A DNA stretch of 64,000 nucleotides from Diphasiastrum complanatum (taxonomy: Eukaryota; Streptophyta; Lycopodiopsida; Lycopodiales; Lycopodiaceae). The notes below the pieces were generated by a model. That model saw only the letters and a program-made list of their open reading frames with translations, was not told the origin of the DNA and did no database searches. A program made the translations under genes and the position numbers. The DNA lies in contig CM055110.1 of the NCBI GenBank assembly GCA_029204225.1, forward strand, positions 38,806,015 through 38,870,014, in the 5' to 3' direction. Shown in pieces: positions 35,111-47,399 of this stretch. Positions within the stretch are counted from its first letter, which is position 1. Each line of letters starts with the position of its first letter.

Positions 35111-35986
35111 AATCACTTGATAACTTTAAAAGGATTGGAATACCTAGGTACCAACATTAGGTCCTGCCACATCCAATCCTAGGGGCTTCCTTAGTTAACC
35201 CATGCTCTTGAGCCAATGAGAGTTTTCTAGGCTCTCAGAAGTATGACTGTAAAGAGGCGGTGCTAACACTTTTGGTGCAATGATTCAGTAACTTTCCGGG
35301 GTCACGGTTCGTGGTATGGTTTAGGGCACCAACAATTGTTAAGGCATTTCCGTTAGCTCTAGGATACTACCTTTAACCTTTGGGAGTATGCCTTTACACC
35401 CCTAGGGCGTAGCCAGACTTGTAAGGGCACATCCTAAAAAATCTTATAGTTTTAACCACGGAATGTAAGGTACTGCCCTTATGGTTTAGCGCATGCCCGT
35501 CAATGTTCAAGGTACTATTTTAGGGCCCGCCTCTAGGTCTAGGTCCTGAGAGAGATAAGGCCTAGAAATGTGAATGTTGTCCTTCAGTTTAGGGGTATTT
35601 CCCTCAAGTTTTAGGATGGGTATGTTTTCCACGACTAGTATAGGACTTGATGCGAAATGATATTGCTGTAAACTGCAAAGATAGGTTGTTAAGTGTAGTA
35701 CCACGGTGAAGTGTAAGTACATGCCCTTAGACGGATAGGAACTTTAAACACCAAAGCTACCCATAGCTTTGGTGATGGAGGTGTTTAACAATGTATCAAT
35801 ACGAGTATAATTTTGGTGTTTTGACTCACATACAGCGTCCAAATAACTATGCTCAGGGAAAAATGGTCATCAATGGTCAAAATGTCAATTATACACCAAT
35901 CACCACTAAATCTGGTTTTCGACTAGAAAAAATGCTATAGGGCATGAAACCGATTTGTTGCTTATGACGTGCTCATGGGGTGCATG
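35111..35986. other. non-coding interval
   Basis: No recognisable coding sequence. Probably old retrotransposon flank. Confidence 0.3.
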
Positions 35987-36640
35987 TTATACGCACCGCT
36001 TTGTTTGATAAGCGATGGTATTTTTGCTGACTATCGGGTCTAGGTATTCCGCTAGACAGTTCCGATGACGGGTGTGACTAGTCGTCCTTGAATGAAACAC
36101 GGGAGCATTCGTCAAGTGTATGGCAGATGTATTGTCCATTTGCAGAATTAGAGGCTCATTGGTAGTTTCACTCAGTCTGTCGAGAAATTGTCTCAGCCAT
36201 GTGATCTCATTGGCCATCTTGGCGGCTGCAACATATTTTGCTTCACAGGATGACTGAGCGATGAGGGTTGGATGCCCAACTTGCATCGCTATAGGAGTGC
36301 AATTGGAATCCGGCATCACGAGAGTAACAGCCCAAATTTTTTCATTTTCTGAAGGTATTGTAGGATTCACTTCACAATCTTCTAGTGTAAAGGACCTGGG
36401 TTCACATTGAATTGGCTCATCCTAAACACGACACAAGCAATGTCGGAGCGCATGTTATCTAATAGATACATCAGTGATCCAATTAGCCTCCTATAAGGCG
36501 TGCATTGCATGACTTCCTTCTCTGTTTTTCGGACCATCTTCGTTTGTCAGAATCATTCTTGCAAGCATTGGGGTGTTGGCCCCTTTGCAATCTGTCATCC
36601 CAAAATGAGTCTAAGGTCTTCTGGATGTAACTGGATTGAT
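35987..36640 (-). pseudogene. copia RT end and RNase H fragment
   Basis: The minus strand reads RRLIGSLMYLLDNMRSDIA (about 36500) and MQVGHPTLIAQSSCEAKYVA, NEITWLRQFLDRL, LQMDNTSAIHLTNAPVFHS (35987-36370). The family resembles the element at 62184-63900. The invariant SCEAEY is SCEAKY here, a Glu to Lys change in the RNase H motif. A gypsy piece follows directly on the right. Confidence 0.7.
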
Positions 36641-36647
36641 GAAGATA

Positions 36648-36830
36648 TTAATTTGTAACCTTTGGAACTGCATCAGGAACTAAAGGTATGGTGTGTTCAA
36701 TAACTGGCATCGGAATACCCTTGAGATCTTGATAAGTCCATGCAAAGCAATCTTGATACTTAATAAGTAACGTTCGGAGTGCTTGAAACTGTTCAGGATT
36801 AAGTTGTGATCCAATTTGTACCACAAGAAC
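36648..36830 (-). pseudogene. gypsy pol fragment upstream of RT
   Basis: LNPEQFQALRTLLIKYQDCF, AWTYQDLKGIPMPVIEHTIP and LVPDAVPKV match the linker just before the gypsy RT core (the FAW-Y-D--GI---EH-I pattern). RT fingers and palm are not present. Confidence 0.65.
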
Positions 36831-36834
36831 ACAT

Positions 36835-37215
36835 ATAGCAAATATCCACGCAAATATCCACGCACAATACAAAGGAGGACGTGCGGGCAAAAACAAGTTC
36901 GTGTGGATATAGCCGTGGATTGGCGTGGATATACGCGTGGATACAAACGCGTGGATGTTCCACACCAAGTCCAACTACCGGCAGCCGGGCAAACCTCCGA
37001 CACCCGAAGCCGAAAATAGGAATTCTAATTTCATGTAGATAATCCACGCGTGGATAATCCACGCCATAATAAAAATAAAATAAAAAAGGCTCGACTTTTG
37101 CATGGATACTGCGTGGACAATTATCCACGCGTGGATTATCCAAGCGAAATTCGCTTTATCCATGCAAAATCCAGAGAGTTGAGGCCGTGGATCCACGCAA
37201 AAGATTCTGTCCAAA
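36835..37215. repeat. palindromic ATCCACGCGTGGAT repeat block
   Basis: About a dozen copies of atccacgc in both orientations. The full 14-bp palindrome occurs at 37042-37055 and 37123-37136, with variants (gtggatatacgcgtggat, ccgtggatccacgc) between. It replaces the coding text just upstream of the gypsy fragment. Confidence 0.8.
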
Positions 37216-37262
37216 AAAAAAACATTTGGCGCGAACCAAAATGTGGTTTGCTCCGAAACTAG

Positions 37263-37960
37263 AGGTGACTTTCTATTTTTGTGTTGTGTGAGAGAGCAAA
37301 AAAGAGATTATAGATGGGAGTGAGAATGAGATGAGGATGAATGTGAGTGAAAAGATTGATAGTGTTTAGGATTTTTAGTTCATTGATGGATGTTAATAGT
37401 ATGTGTTTTGTGATCATAAGTTTTAAGATTTTTTTTGTTTGTGATTTAGGTTTGGATATGAAAAAAGAGCTTTCATTGCAAAGGATTCAATGATCAAGTG
37501 CATGCAAAGGGAAAAGACTGCAAAACAATGGAGATACAATAGTAAAGGTAAATTCACATTTATTTTGATTCATCTGATATTTAATTGATAACTTAATGTG
37601 TTATCTATTTCCATTACTTTTTATTGTGCATTCTAGCATGCAAATCATGTGCTAAAATAGATACATTGCATTGAATTCATCAATGGATACATTTACATTG
37701 CATAGATGTGCATTAAATAGACTATACATTGCATTGAATACATCAATAGATACATTTGCAATCAATAGATGTGCATTCAATAGATGTGCATTCGATAGAC
37801 TATACATTTGCATTCATGGATTAAAAATATATGCATTCAAATTTTTTTCAAGAATGATGTGATGCCAAAACATTACATTGATTGATTTAAAAACAAGTAC
37901 ATTAATGAGAGAATAAATTCTCTCTTCCTACATTGCCTTCTACAAGGCCTTATTTAAAAA
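37263..37960. other. non-coding interval with ATAGATGTGCATT-type tandem repeat
   Basis: About 37660-37830 repeats gcattgaat(t/a)catcaat(g/a)gatac, tagatgtgcattcaatag and gactatacatt, in two to three copies each. No gene seen. Confidence 0.5.
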
Positions 37961-37963
37961 CCT

Positions 37964-38331
37964 CTACTCATTATCACTTCTTCCCTCCTCGCCTCCTTCA
38001 TCTTGTAGGTGTACGTTGGTGTCCACATCTTCAAACTCCCCTTCGCTTTCATTCACGTACTCTTCCACGTTCTCTTCCACATTTTCTTCCACATGACAAA
38101 CACTTGAAGTTGTAGAGCCTCTCTCTACAAAATAGAATCAAAGATTTAATTAACTTGAGATTAAACTTACTTGTAAATCACAAAGTAAACAATCACAAAA
38201 CAAGAAAGGTTAAGAGTTTACGATTGGAAACAATCCATGGGATTCCATAAAAGCCTTAAAGCCGACATATCCATGATCGTAACCTTGCTTGTACTCCGTG
38301 GCGGTCATGTGTTTTACAAAATCACTAAGCT
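37964..38331 (-). pseudogene. two-exon 3' end of an unrecognised gene
   Basis: Exon about 38331-38222: LSDFVKHMTATEYKQGYDHG, YVGFKAFMESHGLFPI, donor gtaaac. Exon about 38125-37964: acceptor tgtagag, then RGSTTSSVCHVEENVEENVE, a strongly acidic tail, ending DNE and TAG at 37964-37966. Both borders keep the frame. Similar short tails occur in plant transposon-encoded proteins, but I cannot name the family. Upstream exons to the right are not recognisable, so this looks like a truncated copy. Confidence 0.42.
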
Positions 38332-38339
38332 ACATTCAA

Positions 38340-39077
38340 CAAAAAAACATAGTTTAGCAATAAAAAACATTAACAATCTCACTACAAAAATAGAATCATA
38401 TTAAAACATTAGGGGATATTAGAACTCAAAATGGGTCTTTGTCAAGATGTTTTTTTTTTACTTCGCACGCTTTCAACACTTAAGTGGCCCAATCAATGGT
38501 GTCCATCTGTGATGAACTGTAACAGTCGTGGACGGACGGAAATTGCCTTTGCCTTTCTCGGTCAAATTTTGGTGATTTTCAAAAATCCCGCCAGGCAGTC
38601 CAAACGATTGTGATTGGACCACAAATACTGTCCGAATACTCTTTTGCTACCCGTATTTGTACACTCGAGGTTGATTTGACATAAATAGTTATAAATTGTA
38701 GTAAACTAATCCCTGTAGTTTAGGAACTTCTTGTCATTCTTAGGTATACCTCTCATTCTCTTTGTTCTCAATCATACTCAACTTCCATAGAAATATTTTG
38801 GACTAATGACGACATGCAATTGGAGACCAAGAGGAACCAATGATGCGAGCCAGAGCAGTTTGTTTGGTGCGGGCCATGCGATGTCCTAGTATTGGATCAG
38901 TGCGCATGTGTACAGATCAACAATGAGGTAGTATAGGAGGTGCGCACCGAACCGATAACTAGAGTATGAAAGTCAGCAGTCGATAGCGGATCAATGCGCA
39001 AATGAGTATAGGCCATTGTTCGTTGTGTTAAATTTTTGGATTGAATCTGAGTCTTCATACTTTTCCCATGCTGATCT
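38340..39077. other. non-coding interval
   Basis: No coding frame or repeat recognised before the LTR at 39078. Confidence 0.35.
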
Positions 39078-39734
39078 TGTAAAAATTACAGCAAATAAGG
39101 ATCCTAAAACACTTGAAATGATGAGGGAAACAATAGATTATGATTTCATAAGATTAGCACAAGTTGAACCATCAAAATCCATCAAAAATCTATGCTTGAA
39201 CCTCACTAAATGGCCCAAATCCTTGAAGAAGGCTTCACACATGTGAAAGTACGGCCTCCCACAGTCTGAGTATTGTACACCAGACCTACATTCAGTCCTA
39301 TAATCATTAGTAATCACAAGTACTCAAACAATTATGAACATAGAGAGCAATTGCACCATTATGAGAAAAGAAACATGAAATTGCTTGATAGATTTTGGTG
39401 AGATATCATCACCTATATAAACATGATCCATCACGGTTTTGGGGAGGTATGAGTAGCCCTAAACCTATCCCTAATGCTAATTTTGGTGGATCTTTCATCC
39501 CTACCAAGTTAGGGTTGGAATCTTGGAGATCCCTCAACAATGCAAAAACTACCAAAAATAGCTCCTATTTTTCTCCCTTGTATCTAAGCATAATTTGGAC
39601 TCATTCCAAAGGATCTAACACTTAGGTCTACTTGAGAACATCCTTATGAATGGAATCCTATGCTATTTGGCACGTGTGACAAGCCACATCATGACCACCT
39701 AACTATTTACAAGTCATATGACCAAAACTAGTCA
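39078..39734 (-). repeat. LTR (3') of copia element 4
   Basis: 657 bp, TGTAAAAATTACAGC to ACTAGTCA, nearly identical to 44457-45103. Confidence 0.92.
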
Positions 39735-41755
39735 AGCCTGAACTTCATAAAAGGTGTCTTTTGAAGTGGTTTAGTAAGTAGATCAGCTACACATTTATTG
39801 CTTGGAACATGCTCTAAAGCAATCTCCTTGGCTTGCACCATTTCTCTCACAAAGTGATGGCATATCTCAATGTGCTTAGATCTTGCATGGAAGATTGGGT
39901 TAGATGCAAGGTGTTGGGCTGATATATTGTCATTGTAGATGATTGGTGCCTCCTCTGAATCCATGATCTTTAGCTCCACCAATAATCTCTTGATCCAAAG
40001 TACCTCCTTTGTAGTGGTTTGTCAAAGCTTTGTACTCGGCCTCGGTTGAAGATAGAGACATAGTTTCTTGCTTTACCTTCTCCTATGAAAGATGAATAGG
40101 CACTTGTTGATTTCCTATCCCTCTTGTCCCCTGCAAAATCTGAATCACTAAATGCATAATCACATCTCCTCTATATAGAATCCCAAAATCCAATGTACCC
40201 GAGATGTATCTTAGAATCCTCTTAGTCTTTTTCCAATGGATATTCAATGGCTTTTGCATGGATTGGCTCAACCTACATACACTAAAGCTAAGATCTGGTC
40301 TAGTTATAGTGATCCACATTAAGGAACCTTTAAGTTGCCTAAACAAAGTGATGTCCATGAAGGATCTTTCATCATCTTCATTTGGCACTTTTACATCTTG
40401 CTCCATTGGTGTGTCAACACTTTTGCATACTTCCATCTTAAACTTCTTCAAAAGACTTTGAGCATAGTTTACTTGACTTATAAAGGTAAAATCAGACCCT
40501 CTAAGTACTTCTATGCCTAAGATGAAGTGAAGACACCCTAGATCTACCATTTTGAACTCTAAGGATAGATCTATCTTGATTTTTTCAATACCATCAACAC
40601 TATTTCCACTAATGATGATGTCATCTACATAAATGAGTAAAAGTACAATACCAACATCATCAAACTTAATGTAAAGAGTGGGATCATATTCACTTTGAAC
40701 AAAAAAAAAAGTGAAATAAGATAGCAATGTAGTCTTGAATTCCAAGATCTCGAGGCTTGCTTCATGCCATAGATGCTTCTTTGGAGATGGCATACTTTGT
40801 TCTCCATTCCATGCTTGATGAACCCTTGTGGATGCTCCATATAGATATCCTCTTCCAAAAAACCATTCAAGAAAGCATTAGAGACATCCATTTGACATAG
40901 AATCCATCCAAAATGTGATGCAAAAGCAATGATTAGTCTTATTGTGACCATCTTGGCCAAGGGTGCAAAAGTTTCCTCATAGTCTATCCCTCTCTCTTGA
41001 GCATAACCTTTTGCAACTAATCTTGCTTTATGTTTGTTAACACTCCCATTTGCATTCAACTTAAGCTTGAAGACCCACTTGCATCCTATTACATTCGTTT
41101 GAGGTCTCTCAACAAGCAACCAAGTTTCATTCTCAATCAAGGCATCATACTCATCCAACATAGCTTTATACCATTCTTTGGAGTTCAATGCATCTTCAAC
41201 ATTAGATGGTTCTTCAAAACTAGATAAAGCATAAGAAGTGGATGAGATACCCTCAACTTGCTGTCCTTTGCCTTGATATGTGAGCCTTGATGGCTCCACT
41301 TTTGCCCTTGAAGATCTCCTTGGTGTGATAGGTGGGTTTGGTGCTTGCTCCTCCATGAGCTCCTCCTCAAAACCAAGATCTTGCTCCTCGGCCATCTTCT
41401 TCTTGATTGTTGGAGCACTTGAGCCTTCTTCAAGCATATGCATATGATGTTCATCAAAGATGACATCCCTTGAAACAACAAATTTGTTCAAGGATGGGAG
41501 ATAGACTTTGTAGCCCTTGCTTGAGCTTGCATATCCAAGCATGATCCCTCTTGTGGAAGATGGATCCTCCTTGGTTCTTGTTTCCAATGGCACATGTACA
41601 TAACATATACACCCAAAAACTTTCAAGTGATTAAGATTGGGTTTCTTTCCATACAACATCTCATAAGGAGTTTTGCCTTCAATTGCTTTGCAAGACACCC
41701 TATTCATCAAGTAGTTTGCACATACAAGAGACTCACCCCAAAAGGATTTGGGCAA
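39728..41755 (-). pseudogene. copia RT and RNase H, element 4
   Basis: Frame 40625-41755 gives the integrase tail (PYEMLYGKKPNLNHLKVFGC) and RT N-half (GCKWVFKLKLNANGSVNKHK, QMDVSNAFLNGFLEEDIYM). A shift near 40720 passes to 40083-40793 with the intact YVDD loop (LLLIYVDDIIISG) and RPDLSFSVCRLSQ. Another break near 40090 precedes the RNase H end 39728-39982 (YNDNISAQHLASNP, FHARSKHIEICHHF). Motifs are well kept. Confidence 0.88.
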
Positions 41756-41767
41756 ACAAGCATCTAA

Positions 41768-42877
41768 TCATAAAGCCTTAGAACATTCACATAATGTTCT
41801 ATTCCTTCTTTCAGCAACTCCATTTTGTTGAGGAGTGTAAGGACAAGAAGTCTCTTTCTTGATCCCTTCCTCCTCACAAAAGGCCTTGAACTCATTGGAG
41901 ATGAATTCTCCACCATTGTTACTTCTAAGAATCTTGATGCTATGATTATGATGCTTTTCCACAAACAACTTGAACTTTACAAAAGTATCAAATACTTGAG
42001 ACTTTAAGGAAAGTAAGAACACCCAACAATATCTTGAGTAGTCATCAATGAAGGTTAAAAACATGGATGAACCTCCATTAGATTTGGTGCTAGCAATGTG
42101 CACATCCGAGTGTATGAGTTCAAGAGGATGAGATGACTTTGTGATGGAGTTAGGAAACACCTTCTTATGTGCCTTGAATAAGGCACAAGCTTCACAAACC
42201 TTGTCTTCCTTCCCAATAGACCTTGGTAGGCCTAAAGCATACTCCTCCTTGATCACAGCCTCCATGGAACCCAAGTTGACATGTCCAAGTCTTTTGTGCC
42301 ATAAAGTAAAGGTAGATAACTTGCTCTTCTTGGCCAACATGACAACATTAGTATCCACAAATGCATCCAACTTATAAAGTTTGCCAAGTCTAGTGCCCTT
42401 AGCCACTATCTTACCCTTCTTCTTGATGAAACATTCATTTGAAGCAAAGTCAACATTGAAACCATTGTCTACCATTTGGCCAACACTTAGTAGATTCTTT
42501 GTTATTGTAGGAATGTACAAAACACCTTCTATGTTGATCTTTTTGGAAGATCCTAAGCAAAGGGGAATGCTACCAACTCCTTCAATCTTACAAGATTCAT
42601 CATTTGCTGTATAGATAGACTTTATAGGTCCATCATAAGATAAGAGAGAAGAGAAAAACTCCCTTTTACTAGTCATGTGTGAACTAGCACCCAAGTCAAT
42701 CCACCAAGGATCTTCTCCTTTGAAGCTTGTTGAAGAAAATATGGACATCATGAGAGAGTCCTCATGTGAACTCTCCTCCTCCTCCTCTTTGCTCATGTTG
42801 GCTTGGCTTTGATTTTGCTTCCTCTTGAAGCATTTCGAGGCATAATGCCCCAGCTTGCTACAATAGTAGCACTTCAC
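41768..42877 (-). pseudogene. copia zinc knuckle, protease and integrase, element 4
   Basis: 369 codons. Zinc knuckle C3, C6, H11, C16. Protease reads DLGAS (D61) instead of DSGAS. The integrase zinc domain is LWHKRLGH, CEAC. The second integrase catalytic Asp is Asn (RSNNGGEF), and the Glu remains (NGVAERRNR). The frame ends with a stop at 41768-41770 after CECSKAL, and the next frame resumes with PKSFWGESL. Confidence 0.88.
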
Positions 42878-43611
42878 CTTTGATTTGTCCTTCTTGACTT
42901 TGGTGGTTGATGGAGATGCCTTTGAGAGTCCTTCTTGATCCTCAAGCTTTGTATACTTCTTGAATGTTGCTCCTTGGCTTTGGACTTGCCTTTGCCTTTG
43001 GTGAAGAGAGCTTGGTCATCTCCACCTTGGATGGAAAGCCTATCCATCCTCTCTTGCATTTGGCTCCTTCTTGATTCCTCGGCCATGAGTGTGCCTTGGA
43101 GTTCTTCAAGTTTGGGTAGCTTACCCATAATTGCATATCCCTAAACCAAATTGTCAAATTCAAAGCTTAGTCCAATCAATATGAGTTGAACAAGCTCTTC
43201 ATCCTTGATAGGATCACCTTTGAAGGCTAGCTCTTTGTTCAATTCCTTTACTCTTGGGACAAAAGTATGTGCACTCTCTCCTTTCTTTTGATAGCTTCTA
43301 TAGATTTGATTCTTCAAAGCTAACATTCTAGTTTGGTTCTTGGATTCATAGACCTTTTGCAAAGTCTCCCAAGCATCTTGAGCTGAAGTGCAATCTCCTA
43401 CCTCTCTTAAGAGTTCATTTGCAACATTCATTTTTATGCAATGTAGTGCAACATTGCACCTCTTGATGTATTTGGCTTTTTCTTGAGGATGAATAGGTTC
43501 ACCCTCATTACCATTTACAATTTCCATCAGATCTTTCATGGTCATGATGGATTCCATTCTAACTTTCCATATGGAATAGTTAGTTTTGTTGAGCCTTTCA
43601 TTAGTATCCAA
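42874..43611 (-). pseudogene. copia gag, element 4
   Basis: The Met at 43611 opens MDTNERLNKTNYSIWKVRME, MNVANELLREVGDC, LALKNQIYRSYQKKGES. A TAG at 43141-43143 after EFDNLV (expected Gln) splits off the part reading GKLPKLEELQGTLMAEESR. A frameshift near 42900 precedes the zinc knuckle. Confidence 0.86.
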
Positions 43612-44444
43612 AAGATATGCATTTATAGATGCTATCTAGTCTCCTAATCAAGGACTTGACACAAATGAAGGTTACTTCTATTGATTTGATTGAAGGTCTA
43701 CCTTATCCCACTTCTTAGGGACCTGAAAAGATCAGTAATAGACTTTCTATAAAGATCTAAGAATGATCTCTAACAAAATCAAATCATAGAATACTAGAAA
43801 CAATGCACTTGCTTGATTGAAGTAGACAATACTAGTAGAATTGCCCCTCTTTCTATAAAGAACATTAAAGCTTCCAAATGATCTGATCAAGAGTGAATTT
43901 TAGCAACCTAATATACTTCCAAAATCACTTGTAAAAGATCTAAATGGAACTTAATGAGGATGCAACACAATCTACTATCCAATCACAAGCAAAAAATGAT
44001 CAAAATTGATGAAAAATTGATCTAATTTGGTGCATAAGTCAAGCAATGGTTGGACTGAACCTAAACCACTTTAGGAGGTGCCTACTACACCTTAGAACAG
44101 CCTTGAAGAGTCCCCAAAACTCTGATCTTCCCTCTCCTTGAATGCTAGAAAGCCTCCTCTATGAAATCACCTCCAAAACTCGCTTAGAAATCAATGCTTG
44201 GAGCAAGCAAAACGTGCTATCTTGGTAATGTGAATTGAATTCAACTTTGCCTCTGGTTTTAGACACCTAAACACCTGCAAATGAAGTCACACAACACCAA
44301 TCTCGAATGTATTTGACTCACTTTGAGTTCTAGAATCAATACTAGATGCTAAGATCCAATCTACACAAGATTTAGATCAAAAATTGTGATCAAATTGAAT
44401 GAAAACCAAGGATTTAGCTCATTTCAGCCTTTAGGCTCTGATAC

Positions 44445-44456
44445 CATGTAAACATT
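44445..44456 (-). other. primer-binding site, element 4
   Basis: Minus strand TGGTATCAGAGC, initiator Met tRNA type, directly next to the LTR. Confidence 0.92.
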
Positions 44457-45103
44457 ACAGCAAATAAGGATCCTAAAACACTTGAAATGATGAGGGAAAC
44501 AATAGATTATGATTTCATAAGTTTAGCACAAGTTGAACCATCAAAATCCATCAAAAATCTATGCTTGAACCTCACTAAATGGCCCAAATCCTTGAAGAAG
44601 GCTTCACACATGTGAAAGTACGGCCTCCCACAGTCTGAGTATTGTACACCAGACCTACATTCAGTCCTATAATCATTAGTAATCACAAGTACTCAAACAA
44701 TTATGAACATAGAGAGCAATTGCACCATTATGAGAAAAGAAACATGAAATTGCTTGATAGATTTTGGTGAGATATCATCACCTATATAAACATGATCCAT
44801 CACAGTTTTGGGCAGGTATGAGTAGCCCTAAACCTATCCCTAATGCTAATTTTGGTGGATCTTTCATCCCTACCAAGTTAGGGTTGGAATCTTGGAGATC
44901 CCTCAACAATGCAAAAACTACCAAAAATAGCTCCTATTTTTCTCCCTTGTATCTAAGCATAATTTGGACTCATTCCAAAGGATCTAACACTTAGGTCTAC
45001 TTGAGAACATCCTTATGAATGGAATCCTATGCTATTTGGCACGTGTGACAAGCCACATCATGACCATCTAACTATTTACAAGTCATATGACCAAAACTAG
45101 TCA
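44457..45103 (-). repeat. LTR (5') of copia element 4
   Basis: 647 bp, TGTAAACATTACAGC to ACTAGTCA. Confidence 0.92.
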
Positions 45104-45105
45104 AG

Positions 45106-45655
45106 CGGCATCCAAGATTACCTAGTTCCAAGCTACGGTTAAAGAGATATTCTCAATCAAAGTTTTGGGCAATAAAACAGTCAATGGTCAACCTAATATC
45201 CGATCGACATGCGGTTGACCAGTTTGACCCGGTCAGACCCTAAGGGCGCGTGCCGATCCGATATTAGGATTTTCAATTTTTTTTTTTTTCTTTTTTTTTT
45301 GGAAAGAGCTCGATGAGAGCTTCGCAACGGCACTAGAATGACCGAATTATGGTTCAAAAGTTATAGGCAGGCAAAGTTTTGGGCCACTTTGACTGCCTAT
45401 AACTTTTGAACTGTAATTCGAAATTCGGTCATTCTGGTGCCGTTGCGAAGCTCTCGTCGAGCTCTTTCCACACAAAAAAAAAAATTGAAAATCCTAATAT
45501 CGGATCCGCGTGCGCCCTTAGGGTTTGACCGGGTCAAACTGGTCAACCGCGTGTCGATCGGATATTAGGCTGACCATTGACTGTTTTACCGCCCAAAACT
45601 TTGACTGAGAATATCTCTTTAACAATAGCTCGGAACTAGGTCATCTTGGTGCCGT
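45106..45655. repeat. 550-bp near-palindrome (foldback)
   Basis: The left arm (cggcatccaagattacctag, aaagagatattctcaatcaa, ggttgaccagtttgaccc) is repeated in reverse complement on the right (ggtcaaactggtcaacc, gactgagaatatctcttt, ggaactaggtcatc). Arms are about 265 bp, the centre is near 45381, and the arms include matching poly-T and poly-A runs. It starts within about 3 bp of the LTR of element 4. No gene inside. Confidence 0.9.
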
Positions 45656-45715
45656 TGAAAAGCTCTCGTCGAGGGCTTTCTAATGGCATTGTACAAGCAT
45701 CAAAAGCTAAGGTAG

Positions 45716-45727
45716 GCTCTGATACCA
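45716..45727 (-). other. primer-binding site of an orphan copia LTR
   Basis: gctctgatacca directly left of an LTR starting TGTGAAATTTCACATG at 45728. The internal region that should follow leftward is absent, and the palindrome stands there instead. Confidence 0.85.
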
Positions 45728-46545
45728 TGTGAAATTTCACATGTGTGGGAATGTCCTAAAGTGTGTGATTGATCTCCTAAGCAAGATTGTGCACTTGTCA
45801 ATGGATTCTAGATTGCTTTCCAAGTTCTAGATAAAAAACCAAGGCATAGAGGCAAATGGATGCAATTGTTGATGACCAAAGTTCATACACATGAAAGGAA
45901 AAGCTTCTTGAAAAAACTAAGTAGAATTAAGCTCCTCTCCTTGGGTAGAGAGAGAATAGAACTAATTCCAACTCGTGTAGAGAGAGAAGAGTAAACAAGC
46001 AAATCTCACCAACCAAAAGTTTGACTCAAAAACTCAACTTACATAATGATTTGAAGGAGAAGTGCATATAGAACTCGCGAAGATCCCTCCTTGCATGCTA
46101 TTGGACCCTAATCATGGTCTCTTCAATTCTATTGGACCCCTGAACATAGCCTCTTTTCAATTCTATTAGACCCCTAGTCATAGCCTCCTTAATCCTATTG
46201 GACCCTTAATCATAACCTCCTTAATCTTATTGGACCCCTTGGTCAAAACCAACTTTTGACTTTATCACTCATCAAATTACTTTATTACAAGTGTCAAAAT
46301 CCTATTCATGTGCTTATCTATCTCGAGATTGCATCATGACTCACTTTTGGCTCAATAGAGGCATTACATGTGGATTTTGCCAATTTGCCATCTATGCCAA
46401 CTTTTGGTCCTATCACAACTCTACACAAAGAAGCTTGGCATAGAAACTTTATGAAATCCCTAAATCTATGATAAAGTATTTTACACATGTGAAATGTACT
46501 CACAAACATAAAATTGCCAAGCTAGATTTTTGCCAATTTTTCACA
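45728..46545 (-). repeat. orphan copia LTR
   Basis: About 818 bp with inverted ends TGTGAAA and TTTCACA. It is identified by its adjacent primer site. No second copy is present in the window. Confidence 0.7.
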
Positions 46546-46566
46546 TATATGTGTATATGTATACAC

Positions 46567-46585
46567 GCACACACACACACACACA
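46567..46585. repeat. (AC)n microsatellite
   Basis: Short AC run just right of the orphan LTR. Confidence 0.85.
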
Positions 46586-46599
46586 TACTAGCTGTGAGT

Positions 46600-47312
46600 G
46601 CCCGTCGTTGGCGGGGCAATGGCGGCCAATCTAGTGACGGCCGATGATTTGGAAGATGGCTGAATGAGAGAGAAGGTTGGATCGTCTTCTTCTAGTTGTA
46701 AGTGCCTGTCCTTGACGGAGGCCGATCTAGGTGGCGGTCGATGATTTGAAAAATGGCTGATTTCGAGTCTTTGGAAAAATTCGAGCCTTCGAAAAACTTT
46801 GAGCCAGAAAAATTCTAGTCTTCAGAAATATTGGAGTCTTTGAAAGAAATTTAAGTCTTTTCAAAAAATAAAGTCATTGAAAAATTATAGTCTTAAAAAA
46901 AAGTCAAGTCCTTTGAAAAATTCGACGTGACAGTACAAAGGGTCCTTCGATCCTTTCAGAAAAATTTGAGTTGACAGTTCGAGACTCAAAAATTTGAGTC
47001 CTTTGGAAAAACTCGACACTCAAAAAATTCAAGACTCGATTTTTTGCTAAGGACTCGAATTTTTGAGTCTCTAATTTTTCAAGTCCTTCGCATCGTAGAA
47101 AGAAAAAAAGAGAATTTTTCAAGAAAAGAGAGAATTTTTTGCGACTCCAAAGAGAGATTTTACTCCAAAGAGAGAATTTTTTGCGACTCTAAAGAGAGAA
47201 TTTGTTGCGACTCGAAAAAAAATGATTTTTTTGCAAAAAATTCGTGAAAGAGAGAATTTTTCGCAACTCGAAAGATAATTTAATTTTTCAAGTCCTTCGG
47301 AAAAAATTCGCG

Positions 47313-47399
<87 letters not shown>

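Larger units (their letters stand above)
39078..45103 (-). mobile_element. Ty1/copia LTR retrotransposon 4, full length, decayed
   Basis: LTRs 39078-39734 and 44457-45103, primer site gctctgatacca at 44445-44456 abutting the right LTR, and complete copia order gag, protease, integrase, RT, RNase H on the minus strand. The pol C-terminus runs into the LTR. No target duplication is visible (gatct on the left, agcgg on the right). Boundaries could be off by about 3 bp. A third LTR of the family stands alone at 56939-57889. Confidence 0.92.

Noticed and set aside
36835-37215. CRISPR-like array
   Set aside because: Repeats are short, palindromic and irregularly spaced in a plant nuclear context, with no spacers of constant length and no cas genes.
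36648-37262. Frames rich in WIHAWII
   Set aside because: They read through the palindromic repeat block. Only the gypsy piece at 36648-36830 has family similarity.
39395-39625. 76-codon ORF repeated at 44764 and 57543
   Set aside because: It lies inside the LTR of the element 4 family and is repeated only because the LTR is. No known domain.
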